From: Candidatus Aegiribacteria sp.
Lineage (GTDB): Bacteria > Fermentibacterota > Fermentibacteria > Fermentibacterales > JCC-6
Direction: 5' to 3'
Assembly: GCA_030613065.1 (NCBI GenBank)
Contig: JAUWMQ010000010.1
Span: forward strand, 1-38,548
DNA: 38,548 nt
Below, in pieces: positions 24,943 to 33,515 of this stretch. Each line of letters opens with the position of its first letter. Positions within the stretch are counted from its first letter, which is position 1. A program made the translations under genes and the position numbers. The notes below the pieces were generated by a model. The model saw only the letters and a list, made by a program, of their open reading frames with translations. It was not told the origin of the DNA and ran no database searches.

Positions 24943-26553
24943 TCAAGGGTATACTTCAAGGCTGTTTCCATCGGTTGTCATTATGAATGTACAATCCTGG
25001 TCCGTTCTGTATATCAGCGCCCCGTAATTTTCAAGTCTTTGCACTACCTCACTGTGGGGATGACCGTAGGGGTTACCGTAGCCCACTTCGATGGCCGCAA
25101 AATCCGGATCCACAGTCTGAAGCCAGGCGTCCGAAGTGGAGGTGTACGATCCATGGTGGCCAACCTTAAGGACATCAGCAGATATATCATCTATTAATCC
25201 CTGGCTTAAGGCGCTGAGTATAATATTTTCACCACCGCTGGTTTCAAGGTCACCTGTGAAAAGAAAAGAAATGTTCTCATATGTTACCCTCAGAACTATG
25301 GACGCATTATTCGCATCGTTCCCAAGAGTTTCCACAGGATGAATGCACTCAACGGTAAGATTCTCATCCCAGTCAAGAATGTCTCCCCTTCTGGGGGTGA
25401 TGTAATCTGCACCGTTGTTAAAAATCGCCTGCAAATATTCCTGGTAAGTCGATGTGGTGTAAGGAAAGCCTGAATCCCATACCGTTGCTACTGGTACGTT
25501 ATCGAGAACACCGATCAGACCTCCTATGTGATCCGAATGGGGATGTGTACCGACAATTCCATCAAGGCTGTCCGCCCCCAGGCTGTCAAGCAGCGGCAGA
25601 ACTTTTTCAATTCCGCAGCTCCAGCTTCCCGATCTGTCTCCTCCGTCGATCAGATAGTATTTGTTATCAGGAGTTCTCAGGAGAATGGCATCCCCGGAAT
25701 AGTAATCGTTATGTGACGGATCGATAAAAAATACAGTCAATCTGGGGGGCAGGTCCGGAGTATTAACTAAAACTTCATTGCTCCATGAATTGAGCTGCAA
25801 TTCGTTAAGCGTTTCCACTGCGTAATAATAGGGTATCAGCCCCTCAACATCATTATCTTCGTAAGCTGTTTCGCCGCTTTCCTCGCATGTGAAAATAATC
25901 TCGGCTGATGTAGGATCGCTCTCAATGTCAGGGCCGGTAGATCGGTAGAGGTTATAGCAGTAAAAATCAATGTCCGGGCATTCGGTCCATTCAATGGTGA
26001 TCTGCCCGAACGTACCATCTCCGGTATACATGCCTGTAAGCGTAGAGGGAGCAGGTGATGTGGAAGTGGGAACAACCAGAGAGTCCTCGTTGCTCCAGGA
26101 ATCCAGGTCAACCGTATTCACAGTCCGGACAACGTAGTAGTAAGTATTCCCCTCATTGATAGCTTCATCAATCCAGGAAGTACCTGATACGGAAGAAAAT
26201 ATCACACTGGTATCCGCAGATTCAGTATTGGACGCAATTCCGGGGGTTTCAGAGCGATAGATGGCATACCAGGCAAAATTATCATCAGGGCACTGGGTCC
26301 AGACCGCTATTGCATGGTATTCGCCCTTGCCGTTTCTTTCAAGTGTAACATCACCCAAGCCAGTACGTTCTTCAGGAAGAACTGAAAATCTGTCACCTGT
26401 GTTACCACGAAGAGAACTCTTCTCTTCAAGAGTAACCGTGAGTATAGATTCCGTGGGATTGGAAGCATCCAGAGGCCCCGACGGCTCGCTGCAGGATAAT
26501 GCTGCAATGACAGAGAGGGTGAATACACAAAATATTGAAAGAATTTTTCTCAT
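24943..26553 (-). CDS. exported lipoprotein-like metallo-beta-lactamase (ComEC-hydrolase type) with two FN3-like domains
   Basis: 536 residues from the ATG at 26551-26553, chosen because GGAGG lies 5 bases upstream; an ATG 12 bases earlier overlaps that ribosome site. Signal region KILSIFCVFTLSVIAALSC, with Cys21 as probable lipidation site. Two fibronectin-III-like domains follow (about 75-165 and 170-270), both containing FxWYAIYRSETPG/FYCYNLYRSTGPD and YYYVVRTVN/YYYAVETLN strands. The last 265 residues are a metallo-beta-lactamase domain like that of ComEC/Rec2: LIDGGDRSG, THPHSDHIGGL (His337, His339, Asp341, His342), LFTGDLE, KVGHHGSYTSTS and PHSEV. The ComEC channel part is absent. Inference: a surface-exposed, metal-dependent hydrolase, possibly a nuclease or phosphodiesterase. 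Confidence 0.85.
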   Translation of the reverse strand: MRKILSIFCVFTLSVIAALSCSEPSGPLDASNPTESILTVTLEEKSSLRGNTGDRFSVLPEERTGLGDVTLERNGKGEYHAIAVWTQCPDDNFAWYAIYRSETPGIASNTESADTSVIFSSVSGTSWIDEAINEGNTYYYVVRTVNTVDLDSWSNEDSLVVPTSTSPAPSTLTGMYTGDGTFGQITIEWTECPDIDFYCYNLYRSTGPDIESDPTSAEIIFTCEESGETAYEDNDVEGLIPYYYAVETLNELQLNSWSNEVLVNTPDLPPRLTVFFIDPSHNDYYSGDAILLRTPDNKYYLIDGGDRSGSWSCGIEKVLPLLDSLGADSLDGIVGTHPHSDHIGGLIGVLDNVPVATVWDSGFPYTTSTYQEYLQAIFNNGADYITPRRGDILDWDENLTVECIHPVETLGNDANNASIVLRVTYENISFLFTGDLETSGGENIILSALSQGLIDDISADVLKVGHHGSYTSTSDAWLQTVDPDFAAIEVGYGNPYGHPHSEVVQRLENYGALIYRTDQDCTFIMTTDGNSLEVYP

Positions 26554-26742
26554 CAGAACCTCCATATATCAGTCGGCATAAGCAAAATATACTCGCACTG
26601 GTAAAGCTTCGCTATCACAGTATTCAATAAGATTATTTTATGCTGGTTTGTTCCTGTACAACTGTACCTAAACAAGGGAATACATTTATTCCAACAGTTT
26701 CAATAAACGGTCGTAAATAGGTGAGAAAGGTAAGCCCGGCCT

Positions 26743-27543
26743 TCAGAGGATCTTGTTCCAACCGGTGAGGGTTTTACTGTAGCCCGACATTTCAAGTGTG
26801 AGTTCCTCACCATCCCACACGGGGAACCTTATAGCCCTGCAGCCCTGATATTTCAGGTACCCTTCAAGGGTTTCAAGGAACTTGTGAACCGGGAGGTTCT
26901 CCGTAATCTCAACCTCAGTTACAATTGTGACCGTTCCCGGCTGGAGTACCATGCTGCCCAGCTTCTCCCCCGAAAGTTCGAGTATTAGTTTTCCTTCGTT
27001 GCCGTTCAGAAGCCGGGGCGCATTTCTATCGCTCCTTTTTCGTTGTTTTTTTCTGAGGTAGAGGACAGCCAGTGCATATAGAAATACGAAGGAGAGGATG
27101 GCCGGAATGACGGGCACCCTCCCTCTCAGTACTATCAGAATTACAAGCAGTATCCCATGTGAAAGGAAGACCAGCCCCATGACAATGGACATCTCCCCTG
27201 AGAACGCCCTGCCGGCTGAGAATCCGGCTACCCTCTTCATCTGTGAAGCCAGCCATGGCTTTCCTCTTGCGGCTGATATGAGCAGCACTCCTGCAAGGAT
27301 TAGCTCAAGAAGCACGTATCCAGCTCCGCCGTATCCCTGGCTGGCCAGCATGTCCCCTGCCAGACCTGCAGAAGCCAGCACTGCACCCTCCAGAATGAGG
27401 GTGGGATGCTTTGTCCCGCGGAAAAGCAGCAGAAACAGGAATTCCCCAAAACCGAGGAAAAGCACCGCAAAAGCGGCTGTATACCCGTGAAGGAAGATAT
27501 CAGCCGCGAGATATCCCGCGATTACAATAAGGGTGGGGTACAT
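26743..27543 (-). CDS. polytopic membrane protein downstream of clpB
   Basis: 266 residues. About six hydrophobic segments cover residues 1-165 (for example TLIVIAGYLAADIFLHGYTA, AAFAVLFLGFGEFLFLLLF, ILSFVFLYALAVLYL), followed by a basic stretch (RKKQRKRSDRN) and a soluble C-terminal domain of about 90 residues with beta-strand character (KLILELSGEKLGSMVLQPGT, VTIVTEVEITENL). The positive-inside rule puts the soluble domain in the cytoplasm. The ATG lies one base after the clpB stop, so it is in the clpB transcript. No family recognised. Confidence 0.7.
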   Translation of the reverse strand: MYPTLIVIAGYLAADIFLHGYTAAFAVLFLGFGEFLFLLLFRGTKHPTLILEGAVLASAGLAGDMLASQGYGGAGYVLLELILAGVLLISAARGKPWLASQMKRVAGFSAGRAFSGEMSIVMGLVFLSHGILLVILIVLRGRVPVIPAILSFVFLYALAVLYLRKKQRKRSDRNAPRLLNGNEGKLILELSGEKLGSMVLQPGTVTIVTEVEITENLPVHKFLETLEGYLKYQGCRAIRFPVWDGEELTLEMSGYSKTLTGWNKIL

Positions 27544-27544
27544 T

Positions 27545-30127
27545 CTATTCCTGTTTCATGACGAATTCCCCGCCCTCGGTATCCAGAAGCACTCTCTCTC
27601 CATTTTGTATACTGCCGTCGATTATGGCGTTGGCCAGTTTGTTCTGAACGTACTTCTGAATTACCCTTTTCAGTGGTCTGGCTCCAAACGCTGGTTCGTA
27701 TCCAAGTTTCGTCAGGAGATCAAGGGCAGATTCGGATGGAACAAGTGTAATGCTCTGTTCCTTCAGTATCCTGTTCAACCTCTTCAGCTGGATCTCGACA
27801 ATTTCTCTCAACTCCTCCCGTCCAAGAGCGCGGAAGACGATGATGTCGTCTACTCTGTTAAGGAACTCCGGCCGGAAATGTACACTCAGTTCCCGCTTAG
27901 CCCTCTCTGTAAGCTCCTCCTGAGTCAGTTTGCCGGCGGCTTCAGCTATCCAGTCACTGCCAAGATTACTGGTCATGATAATCACAGAGTTCCTGAAATC
28001 AACGGTTCTCCCCTGACCGTCTGTCAGACGACCCTCATCAAGTATCTGGAGAAACACGTTGAATACCTGCTGATGAGCCTTTTCAATCTCATCGAAAAGA
28101 ATGACGGAGTAAGGTCTTCTCCTGACTGCTTCTGTAAGATACCCTCCCTCATCGTACCCAACGTATCCGGGAGGAGCACCTATAAGCCTTGAAACTGAAT
28201 GCTTTTCCATGAATTCGCTCATGTCGATCCTTATCAGGGCGTTCTCGTCATCGAAAAGGAAATCCGCAAGTGATCTTGCAAGCTCCGTCTTACCCACTCC
28301 TGTGGGTCCCATGAATATGAAACTGCCCAGGGGTCTGTTGGGGTCCTGAACGCTTGCACGAGATCTTCTGACAGCTTCGGAAACGGCAGAGACCGCTTCA
28401 TCCTGGCCGATTACTCTTCTGTGAAGCTCTTCTTCAAGTGTGAGAAGACGTTCCTTCTCGCTTTCCATCAGCCTTGATACCGGAATACCGGTCCACTTTG
28501 AAACCACCCAGGCGATGTCCTCGGCAGTAATCTCCTCGGAAAGGAGCGAGCCCTCCCTCTGTAGATCGTTCAGTCTTTCCTTCAGGTTCGCGGATTCATC
28601 TTCAAGTTCTCGTATCGTGCCATAGGTTATTTCCGCCACCTTTTCAAAGTCGCCCTGGCGCTCGGCTATCTTGGCCTGTCCACGGAAATCTTCAGTTTTT
28701 CTGGCATTGTCACGGATAGTATCGATCAGGTCCTTTTCATTATTCCAGCGAAGTTCAAGGGCTGTTCTTTCCTCCTCAAGATCCGCCAGATCCTTCTCAA
28801 TTATTTCGAGTTCAACCTTACAGTCGACCTCATCTTCTCTGCGCAGTCCTTCCCGCTCTATCTCCAGTCTCATTATCCTGCGTCTGATCTCATCTATCGA
28901 CTCGGGCATGCTGTCGATCTCTATACGGAGCTTGCTTGCGGCCTCATCTACAAGATCTATCGCTTTATCGGGCAGGAATCTATCGGTTATGTAACGGTTG
29001 GATAGTGTGGCAGCTGCTATAAGGGCCGCATCCTGAATGATTATCCCATGGTGGCTCTCGTACCTGTCACGGAGCCCCCTTAGAATACTAATCGTATCCT
29101 CCACGGAGGGGGCTTTGACCATGACGGGCTGAAAGCGTCTTTCCAGTGCGGCGTCTTTCTCAATATGTTTCCGGTATTCATCCAGTGTCGTGGCGCCAAT
29201 GCAGTGCAGTTCCCCACGAGCAAGAGCAGGTTTAAGCATGTTCGCCGCATCAACCGCGCCTTCGGCGGCACCTGCGCCCACAAGAGTGTGCATCTCATCT
29301 ATGAAAAGGATGATTCTTCCCTCTGCATCAGCTACCTCCTTCAAAACAGTCTTCAATCTCTCTTCGAATTCTCCCCTGAATTTCGCTCCTGCGATAAGAG
29401 AACCCATATCCAGTGCCAGTAAGCTCTTATTCCTGAGTGTTTCCGGGATATCACCCTCCGTAATCCGCCTTGCAAGTCCCTCAACAATCGCTGTTTTACC
29501 AACTCCGGGCTCTCCGATAAGAACGGGATTATTCTTTCTTCTGCGGCCCAGGACCTGCATGATCCTTCTTATTTCGTCATCCCTGCCTATGACAGGATCA
29601 AGCTTCTCCTGGCGTGCCATTGCGGTAAGATCCCTGGTGTATTTCTCCAGGGCTTTGTAACTGTCTTCGGCGGATTCGGAACTGATCCTGGAAGATCCTC
29701 TTACAGAGGCCATTGCCTTCAGGAAAGCCTTTTCCGTGACTCCTTCTGAATGGAGTATATCCGCGACCCTTCCTCCTGCATCAAGCAGCCCCAGAAAAAG
29801 GTGTTCCCTTGCTACGTATTCATCTTTCATTTTCGCGGCGATCTTTTCCGCAGTACCAAGTATCCTTGTCAGATTCGCGGACATCCGAGGTTCAGAACCG
29901 CCCTGGGTTCTTGGCAGTGAACTCATCACCTCTGCAATTTCACCACTTACAGCCTGCCGGTTCAGCTCCAGGCTGTCCATAACCCCACTAATTACACTGT
30001 CCTGGTCATCAAGCAGCACTGCTGCGAGATGAACTGGAGTTATCTCCGGATTACCGGCTTCGACAGCTATCCGGCCAGCCTCCTGAATAGCTTCCCTTGA
30101 CTTAATCGTAAATTTCTCAAAGTTCAT
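27545..30127 (-). CDS. clpB: ATP-dependent disaggregase ClpB
   Basis: 860 residues, full family length. It rescues heat-aggregated proteins together with DnaK in the cytoplasm. Order: Clp N-domain repeats (1-145, [20 protein letters not shown]), AAA1 with Walker A GEPGVGKT and Walker B LFIDEMHT, the long coiled-coil middle domain (about 400-525, rich in E/R/L heptads), AAA2 with Walker [12 protein letters not shown] and the pore loop GYVGYDEGG, and the small C-terminal domain. The presence of the full middle domain separates it from ClpC/ClpA. AGGAGGT precedes the ATG by 6 bases. A membrane protein gene follows 1 base after its stop. Confidence 0.97.
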   Translation of the reverse strand: MNFEKFTIKSREAIQEAGRIAVEAGNPEITPVHLAAVLLDDQDSVISGVMDSLELNRQAVSGEIAEVMSSLPRTQGGSEPRMSANLTRILGTAEKIAAKMKDEYVAREHLFLGLLDAGGRVADILHSEGVTEKAFLKAMASVRGSSRISSESAEDSYKALEKYTRDLTAMARQEKLDPVIGRDDEIRRIMQVLGRRRKNNPVLIGEPGVGKTAIVEGLARRITEGDIPETLRNKSLLALDMGSLIAGAKFRGEFEERLKTVLKEVADAEGRIILFIDEMHTLVGAGAAEGAVDAANMLKPALARGELHCIGATTLDEYRKHIEKDAALERRFQPVMVKAPSVEDTISILRGLRDRYESHHGIIIQDAALIAAATLSNRYITDRFLPDKAIDLVDEAASKLRIEIDSMPESIDEIRRRIMRLEIEREGLRREDEVDCKVELEIIEKDLADLEEERTALELRWNNEKDLIDTIRDNARKTEDFRGQAKIAERQGDFEKVAEITYGTIRELEDESANLKERLNDLQREGSLLSEEITAEDIAWVVSKWTGIPVSRLMESEKERLLTLEEELHRRVIGQDEAVSAVSEAVRRSRASVQDPNRPLGSFIFMGPTGVGKTELARSLADFLFDDENALIRIDMSEFMEKHSVSRLIGAPPGYVGYDEGGYLTEAVRRRPYSVILFDEIEKAHQQVFNVFLQILDEGRLTDGQGRTVDFRNSVIIMTSNLGSDWIAEAAGKLTQEELTERAKRELSVHFRPEFLNRVDDIIVFRALGREELREIVEIQLKRLNRILKEQSITLVPSESALDLLTKLGYEPAFGARPLKRVIQKYVQNKLANAIIDGSIQNGERVLLDTEGGEFVMKQE

Positions 30128-30145
30128 TGATTACCTCCTGTTGGT

Positions 30146-30174
30146 ACAATAGATGCTTAATTCCTGCCAGGCAA
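30146..30174 (-). promoter_or_regulatory. possible sigma70-type promoter for clpB
   Basis: On the minus strand TTGCCT (30169-30174), 17 bases, then TATTGT (30146-30151). Initiation would be close to the AGGAGG ribosome site, giving a very short leader, so the call is weak. No CIRCE-type inverted repeat is visible upstream of clpB. Confidence 0.35.
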
Positions 30175-30182
30175 CCTCTATT

Positions 30183-30319
30183 GGGGCCGGGTCTCGAAAC
30201 TTAGCATTATCGGGGTCTGGCGTCGAATCTTAGCGTTTTAAAGTGGGGCCGGGCCTAACATTTAAACATTCGTTACTGGTGAATTAAAGAAGTAATGTTA
30301 AAATGTTAGGCCTGGCCCC
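30183..30319. repeat. left half of fold-back repeat, interrupted by the IS
   Basis: Units of about 26 bases: forward at 30183-30208 (GGGGCCGGGTCTCGAAACTT), 30212-30237 and 30245-30270, then an inverted unit at 30294-30319 that pairs with the third (2 differences). The partners of the first two units are found on the other side of the IS at 32342-32400. Same family as 11846-11984. Confidence 0.8.
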
Positions 30320-30398
30320 TTTGCTACTAGCGTGAGTTTCCTATACCCAGCTATGTTAACCTTTGTAACATAATAGCATATAGTTCGATACGGATATT

Positions 30399-32135
30399 TC
30401 AATTGTATACACCAACACTTTTGAATTTGGGTCTTTTCTTGTGAAGATTCGTTAATTCGAGAGCCTCCATAAGAGCATTTTCTTCTTCTGACATTTCTTC
30501 CAATTTATAGGTGACTTTGGGTTTGCCCTTCTTGTTGAGTTGCTCAAGAACAACTGATAGTCGTACATTATCAAGCGTTGTCAACAAAGTATTCATGGAG
30601 CCGGTAAAATTTGCTTTTAATCTCGCCTCGCGTAACAGAATGGATGCCAGCTGATAGCCCAGTACGCAAATGAAGTTGTGTACAATGATTTTCTGATCAG
30701 TCCAGTGGAACTGTGGTCTGAGAGCCAAGTGAAAAGGGTTCTTCATCTTTTTGAAAGCCGATTCCACAGCTGATTGCCCGTGGTAAGCATCAATTATTTC
30801 AGCAGATGTCCAGTCGTGACGATTGGTCATCAGGATCCTGTAACCAAGCTCCTCCTCGATCGCCTCCAGTCTTTCTTTGTTGATCTTAAAGTCCAGTTTA
30901 AGTGTGCAATCAGGCTTTTCAGCTAATGTCCAGTCAATCATGCCTGCCAGGAATTGTCCTTTAACAAGCTTTCTTATTCTTTCTTCAAGTGCCTTTTTGT
31001 CACGCTTTCGTGCATTGGGAGAATCAAGACCATCAACAATTTCCTGCAATTCTTTTTCCTTTCTTGCCAACGCCTGGTAAATACCTCTCAATTGACCAGC
31101 CCTGAGTTTGTCTGAGATAATGACAAGAACAGTTCTCTCTTCTCCCCAGATTTTCCGTCTCTCCCGGTATGTCTGAATGGGTTTGTTACGAACTGTTACC
31201 TCCTCAAAATTATCAGCAGCCTTGTTTACCAAAGCCTTGTGTTGATAAGGTGATAAAGCTCCAACATAGTGCAGATCAAGTTCTTTGAGTAAAGCCATAT
31301 TGTCTTTGGAATTGTTCCCCTGGTCAAAAACAAGTGTGTGACCTTTGAGATCAAGATCCAGATTCACCATTCGTTCTTTTACTTTTCCTACTACTTCTTT
31401 GAAAACTTTTGAGTCATTCATGTTTCCCTCATAAGTGATATGAAATAGAGGGATGTTATCCTGTCGTGTAACTACCATCGCCAGGCCGACTTGTCTTAAG
31501 TCGTAGCGTTTCTGCTTGTTCTTACCTCGCTTGGCGATAGTACAACGCGAATTCGTGGTATCGATGTATGTGAAAAAATTGGTGGTATCAAAAAGCAAAG
31601 TATCGCTTTCCAGATCGTATGCTTCACGAACCCTTTGTAATAACTCGAATTCAATCCTTTCGATCGCTTCAACTGGAAGTGAGTCCATCATATCCCAGAA
31701 ATGATTACTGTTTACTTTGCTCAGAGCAACCCTGAGCATATACTCGATTGAAGTGGTTTTTGCCCAGTTCCACCATCCTTCTTTACTTGTGGGTTTACAG
31801 ACCCGTCCTATCGCACCAAGTAAAAAGGTTACACCGGCAGTGAGTTTATGACGAATCGGTTTTTCAGCCATATAGGGTCTTTCAGACTTTATGTGCTGAT
31901 TTATGATAGAGGTTACATCAAGCTTTTGAGCGATATCAAGAAGAGCAGCTACCGCACCGTGTGAGTATGACTTTATTCTGTAATTTTCAGAGAGTCCCCG
32001 AAGTCGCTTTAAAAGAGTTTCAGCTTTTCCCAGATGTTCCAAAACAATTGGTCTGGGCTTCCCGTTAACTCTTCTTGATTCAACAATGTACCAGTACTTA
32101 TGCCCTCTCGACATTTTGGATTGAATCGAAGCCAT
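30399..32135 (-). CDS. IS1634-type DDE transposase
   Basis: 578 residues, intact. The catalytic triad is visible: Asp183 (LLFDTTNFFTY), Asp271 (LVFDQGNNSKDN) and Glu458 in YHGQSAVESAFKKMK, the Y-x2-R/Q-x3-E-x6-K signature of IS4-related transposases. The N-terminus (MSRGHKYWYIVESRRVNGKP, RPIVLEHLGKAETLL) is characteristic of the IS1634 group, as is the FxITYEGNMNDSKVF motif after Asp183. The long insertion between Asp271 and Glu458 with coiled-coil residues is also family-typical. AAAGGAG precedes the ATG. There is no frameshift or stop, so the element may still be active. Confidence 0.95.
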   Translation of the reverse strand: MASIQSKMSRGHKYWYIVESRRVNGKPRPIVLEHLGKAETLLKRLRGLSENYRIKSYSHGAVAALLDIAQKLDVTSIINQHIKSERPYMAEKPIRHKLTAGVTFLLGAIGRVCKPTSKEGWWNWAKTTSIEYMLRVALSKVNSNHFWDMMDSLPVEAIERIEFELLQRVREAYDLESDTLLFDTTNFFTYIDTTNSRCTIAKRGKNKQKRYDLRQVGLAMVVTRQDNIPLFHITYEGNMNDSKVFKEVVGKVKERMVNLDLDLKGHTLVFDQGNNSKDNMALLKELDLHYVGALSPYQHKALVNKAADNFEEVTVRNKPIQTYRERRKIWGEERTVLVIISDKLRAGQLRGIYQALARKEKELQEIVDGLDSPNARKRDKKALEERIRKLVKGQFLAGMIDWTLAEKPDCTLKLDFKINKERLEAIEEELGYRILMTNRHDWTSAEIIDAYHGQSAVESAFKKMKNPFHLALRPQFHWTDQKIIVHNFICVLGYQLASILLREARLKANFTGSMNTLLTTLDNVRLSVVLEQLNKKGKPKVTYKLEEMSEEENALMEALELTNLHKKRPKFKSVGVYN

Positions 32136-32156
32136 GTATCTTTTACTCCTTTCCTA

Positions 32157-32247
32157 TTCAGTGTATACATTATTATTTCAACATTGGTAATATACTTAAC
32201 ATCATCATAATAGCAAGTCCAATTAGCTCTACATTTCAGTGTATACA
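32157..32247. repeat. pair of 13-base direct repeats around the transposase promoter
   Basis: TTCAGTGTATACA occurs at 32157-32169 and again at 32235-32247, exactly 78 bases apart, with the palindromic core GTGTATACA. The copies bracket the predicted transposase promoter, so they may bind the transposase or a repressor. Confidence 0.55.
32189..32216 (-). promoter_or_regulatory. predicted transposase promoter
   Basis: On the minus strand TTGCTA (32211-32216), 16 bases, then TATATT (32189-32194), about 53 bases before the transposase ATG. It lies between the two 13-base repeats. Confidence 0.4.
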
Positions 32248-32265
32248 CTTTTCGACAAATAAATA

Positions 32266-32302
32266 ATGCCGTAACCTCCTTGAACCAAGGTAGTTACGGC
32301 AT
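32266..32302. terminator. IS-internal hairpin protecting the transposase from read-through
   Basis: Seventeen-base arms (ATGCCGTAACCTCCTTG and CAAGGTAGTTACGGCAT) pair with two mismatches around a 3-base loop. It sits between the IS end and the transposase promoter, the usual place for a structure that stops outside transcription or masks translation. No T-run follows. Confidence 0.65.
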
Positions 32303-32341
32303 TTGCATTTCTTGAATATCTCTATTTCATAGGAAACTCAC

Positions 32342-32400
32342 GCTAGGATTCGAGGCCTGACCCCTTTTGCTTATTATGCTAACTTTCGAGGCCCGGCCCC
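32342..32400. repeat. right half of the IS-split fold-back repeat
   Basis: Two inverted units, 32342-32364 and 32376-32400, complement the forward units at 30212-30237 and 30183-30208. Removing the IS would restore a nested palindrome of three forward and three inverted units. The first unit overlaps the last bases of the IS end. The rest of the gap to 32507 holds no clear gene; AGAGGAGAG before the next ATG is a good ribosome site. Confidence 0.75.
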
Positions 32401-32507
32401 TTTTGCTAACTTTTTGCTAAGTCAGGACAGCTTTACTGTAATGACATCAGGTTGTAGTTTCACCTGGATGGAGAAATGGATCATTCACAAAAAAGAGGAG
32501 AGTATAT

Positions 32508-33497
32508 ATGGTAAATACTGGAGTTATCGGACTTGGTTACTGGGGGCCCAATCTGTTGAGGAACATCTATTCCAATCAGCGGAGAGGGAAACTGGTAATA
32601 TGCGATTCGGATCCAGCCCGCCTTGAGAAAAGCAGATCCAGATACCCGGATGTGAGTTATACGTCTGATTACCGGGAACTGTTCAATGACAGCAGCCTTG
32701 ATGCCGTTGTTATCGCTACTGATGTCTCTTCACACTATCCGCTCGCTAAAGAGGCTCTGCTCGCAGGAAAACATGTATTCGTTGAGAAACCCTTCGCCGC
32801 CAGCATCGCGGAGGCTGAGGAACTTGTCGATCTCGGCAGAAGCAACGCTCTTGTAACAATGGTAGGACATACGTTCATGTTCTCACCTCCAGTTATCAAG
32901 ACAAAGGAGATAATTGACAGTGGTGAACTGGGCGACATTCACTTCATCACATCAAGCCGGGTGAACCTGGGGCTTCACCAGAAAGATGTTTCAGTAATCT
33001 GGGATCTGGCCCCGCATGACTTTTCCATGCTGTTCTACTGGCTGGGAGAGGAACCTTCCAGAGTGAATGCCTTCGGTCATGCCTACGTTCTCGAGGGTAT
33101 CCCGGATGTGGCTTTCATCAACCTGGCTTTCCCGAGCGGTGCCATTGCTAATGTACAGGTCGCGTGGCTTGCTCCATCAAAACTCAGAAGAACGGTAATC
33201 GTCGGAAGCAGGAAAATGCTTGTCTACGATGATACCGAACCCATCGAGAAAATTAAGGTTTACGACAAGGGTGTTGATCTTATCGAACCCGAAAGCTTCG
33301 GTGAATACCAGCTCACCTATAGAACCGGAGATATCATTTCGCCAAAACTGCCCACGGGCGAACCCCTGGCAGCGGAGATGGAGGAATTTCTGAGCTGCGT
33401 TGAAACCGGAAATATCCCAAAATCATCCGGCATGGAAGGTCTTGCTGTTGTAAGAGCTCTTGAACTGGCCGATACAAGCCTCAGAAAGACGGAATAA
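32508..33497 (+). CDS. Gfo/Idh/MocA family NAD(P)-dependent oxidoreductase
   Basis: 329 residues. Rossmann N-terminus with GVIGLGYWGPNLLRN (nucleotide-binding GxGxxG variant), then DAVVIATDVSSHYPLAKEAL, and the family hallmark EKPFA near residue 94; the C-terminal alpha/beta dimerisation domain includes WDLAPHDFSMLFYWLG with the conserved DxxxHD-type residues. Such enzymes oxidise or reduce sugar-nucleotide, inositol or related substrates; the WGPN and WDLAPHD blocks are close to the WlbA/UDP-N-acetylglucosamine 3-dehydrogenase-like branch used in surface sugar synthesis. It heads a three-gene transcript with a catalytically degenerate ABC-like protein 18 bases downstream and a membrane protein. 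The cofactor site looks intact. Confidence 0.88.
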   Translation: MVNTGVIGLGYWGPNLLRNIYSNQRRGKLVICDSDPARLEKSRSRYPDVSYTSDYRELFNDSSLDAVVIATDVSSHYPLAKEALLAGKHVFVEKPFAASIAEAEELVDLGRSNALVTMVGHTFMFSPPVIKTKEIIDSGELGDIHFITSSRVNLGLHQKDVSVIWDLAPHDFSMLFYWLGEEPSRVNAFGHAYVLEGIPDVAFINLAFPSGAIANVQVAWLAPSKLRRTVIVGSRKMLVYDDTEPIEKIKVYDKGVDLIEPESFGEYQLTYRTGDIISPKLPTGEPLAAEMEEFLSCVETGNIPKSSGMEGLAVVRALELADTSLRKTE

Positions 33498-33515
33498 AGG
33501 GGGTAACTGCTATCC

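Larger units (their letters stand above)
30327..32346 (-). mobile_element. complete insertion sequence, IS1634-type (IS4-related)
   Basis: The ends are perfect 18-base terminal inverted repeats: CTAGCGTGAGTTTCCTAT at 30327-30344 and its complement at 32329-32346. Since CTAG is itself a palindrome, the outer 4 bases could instead be a target duplication, leaving 14-base repeats. The element carries one intact transposase gene, its own promoter (32189-32216) and a strong hairpin (32266-32302) near the transposase-start end that would block incoming transcription. It lies inside a nested palindrome, separating unit 30294-30319 from units 32342-32364 and 32376-32400. Coding is more A/T-rich than the neighbours, as expected of a recent arrival. 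Confidence 0.92.

Noticed and set aside
29190-29660. 156-codon plus-strand frame
   Set aside because: Antisense to the AAA1 region of clpB; Ser/Pro-rich composition typical of a shadow frame.
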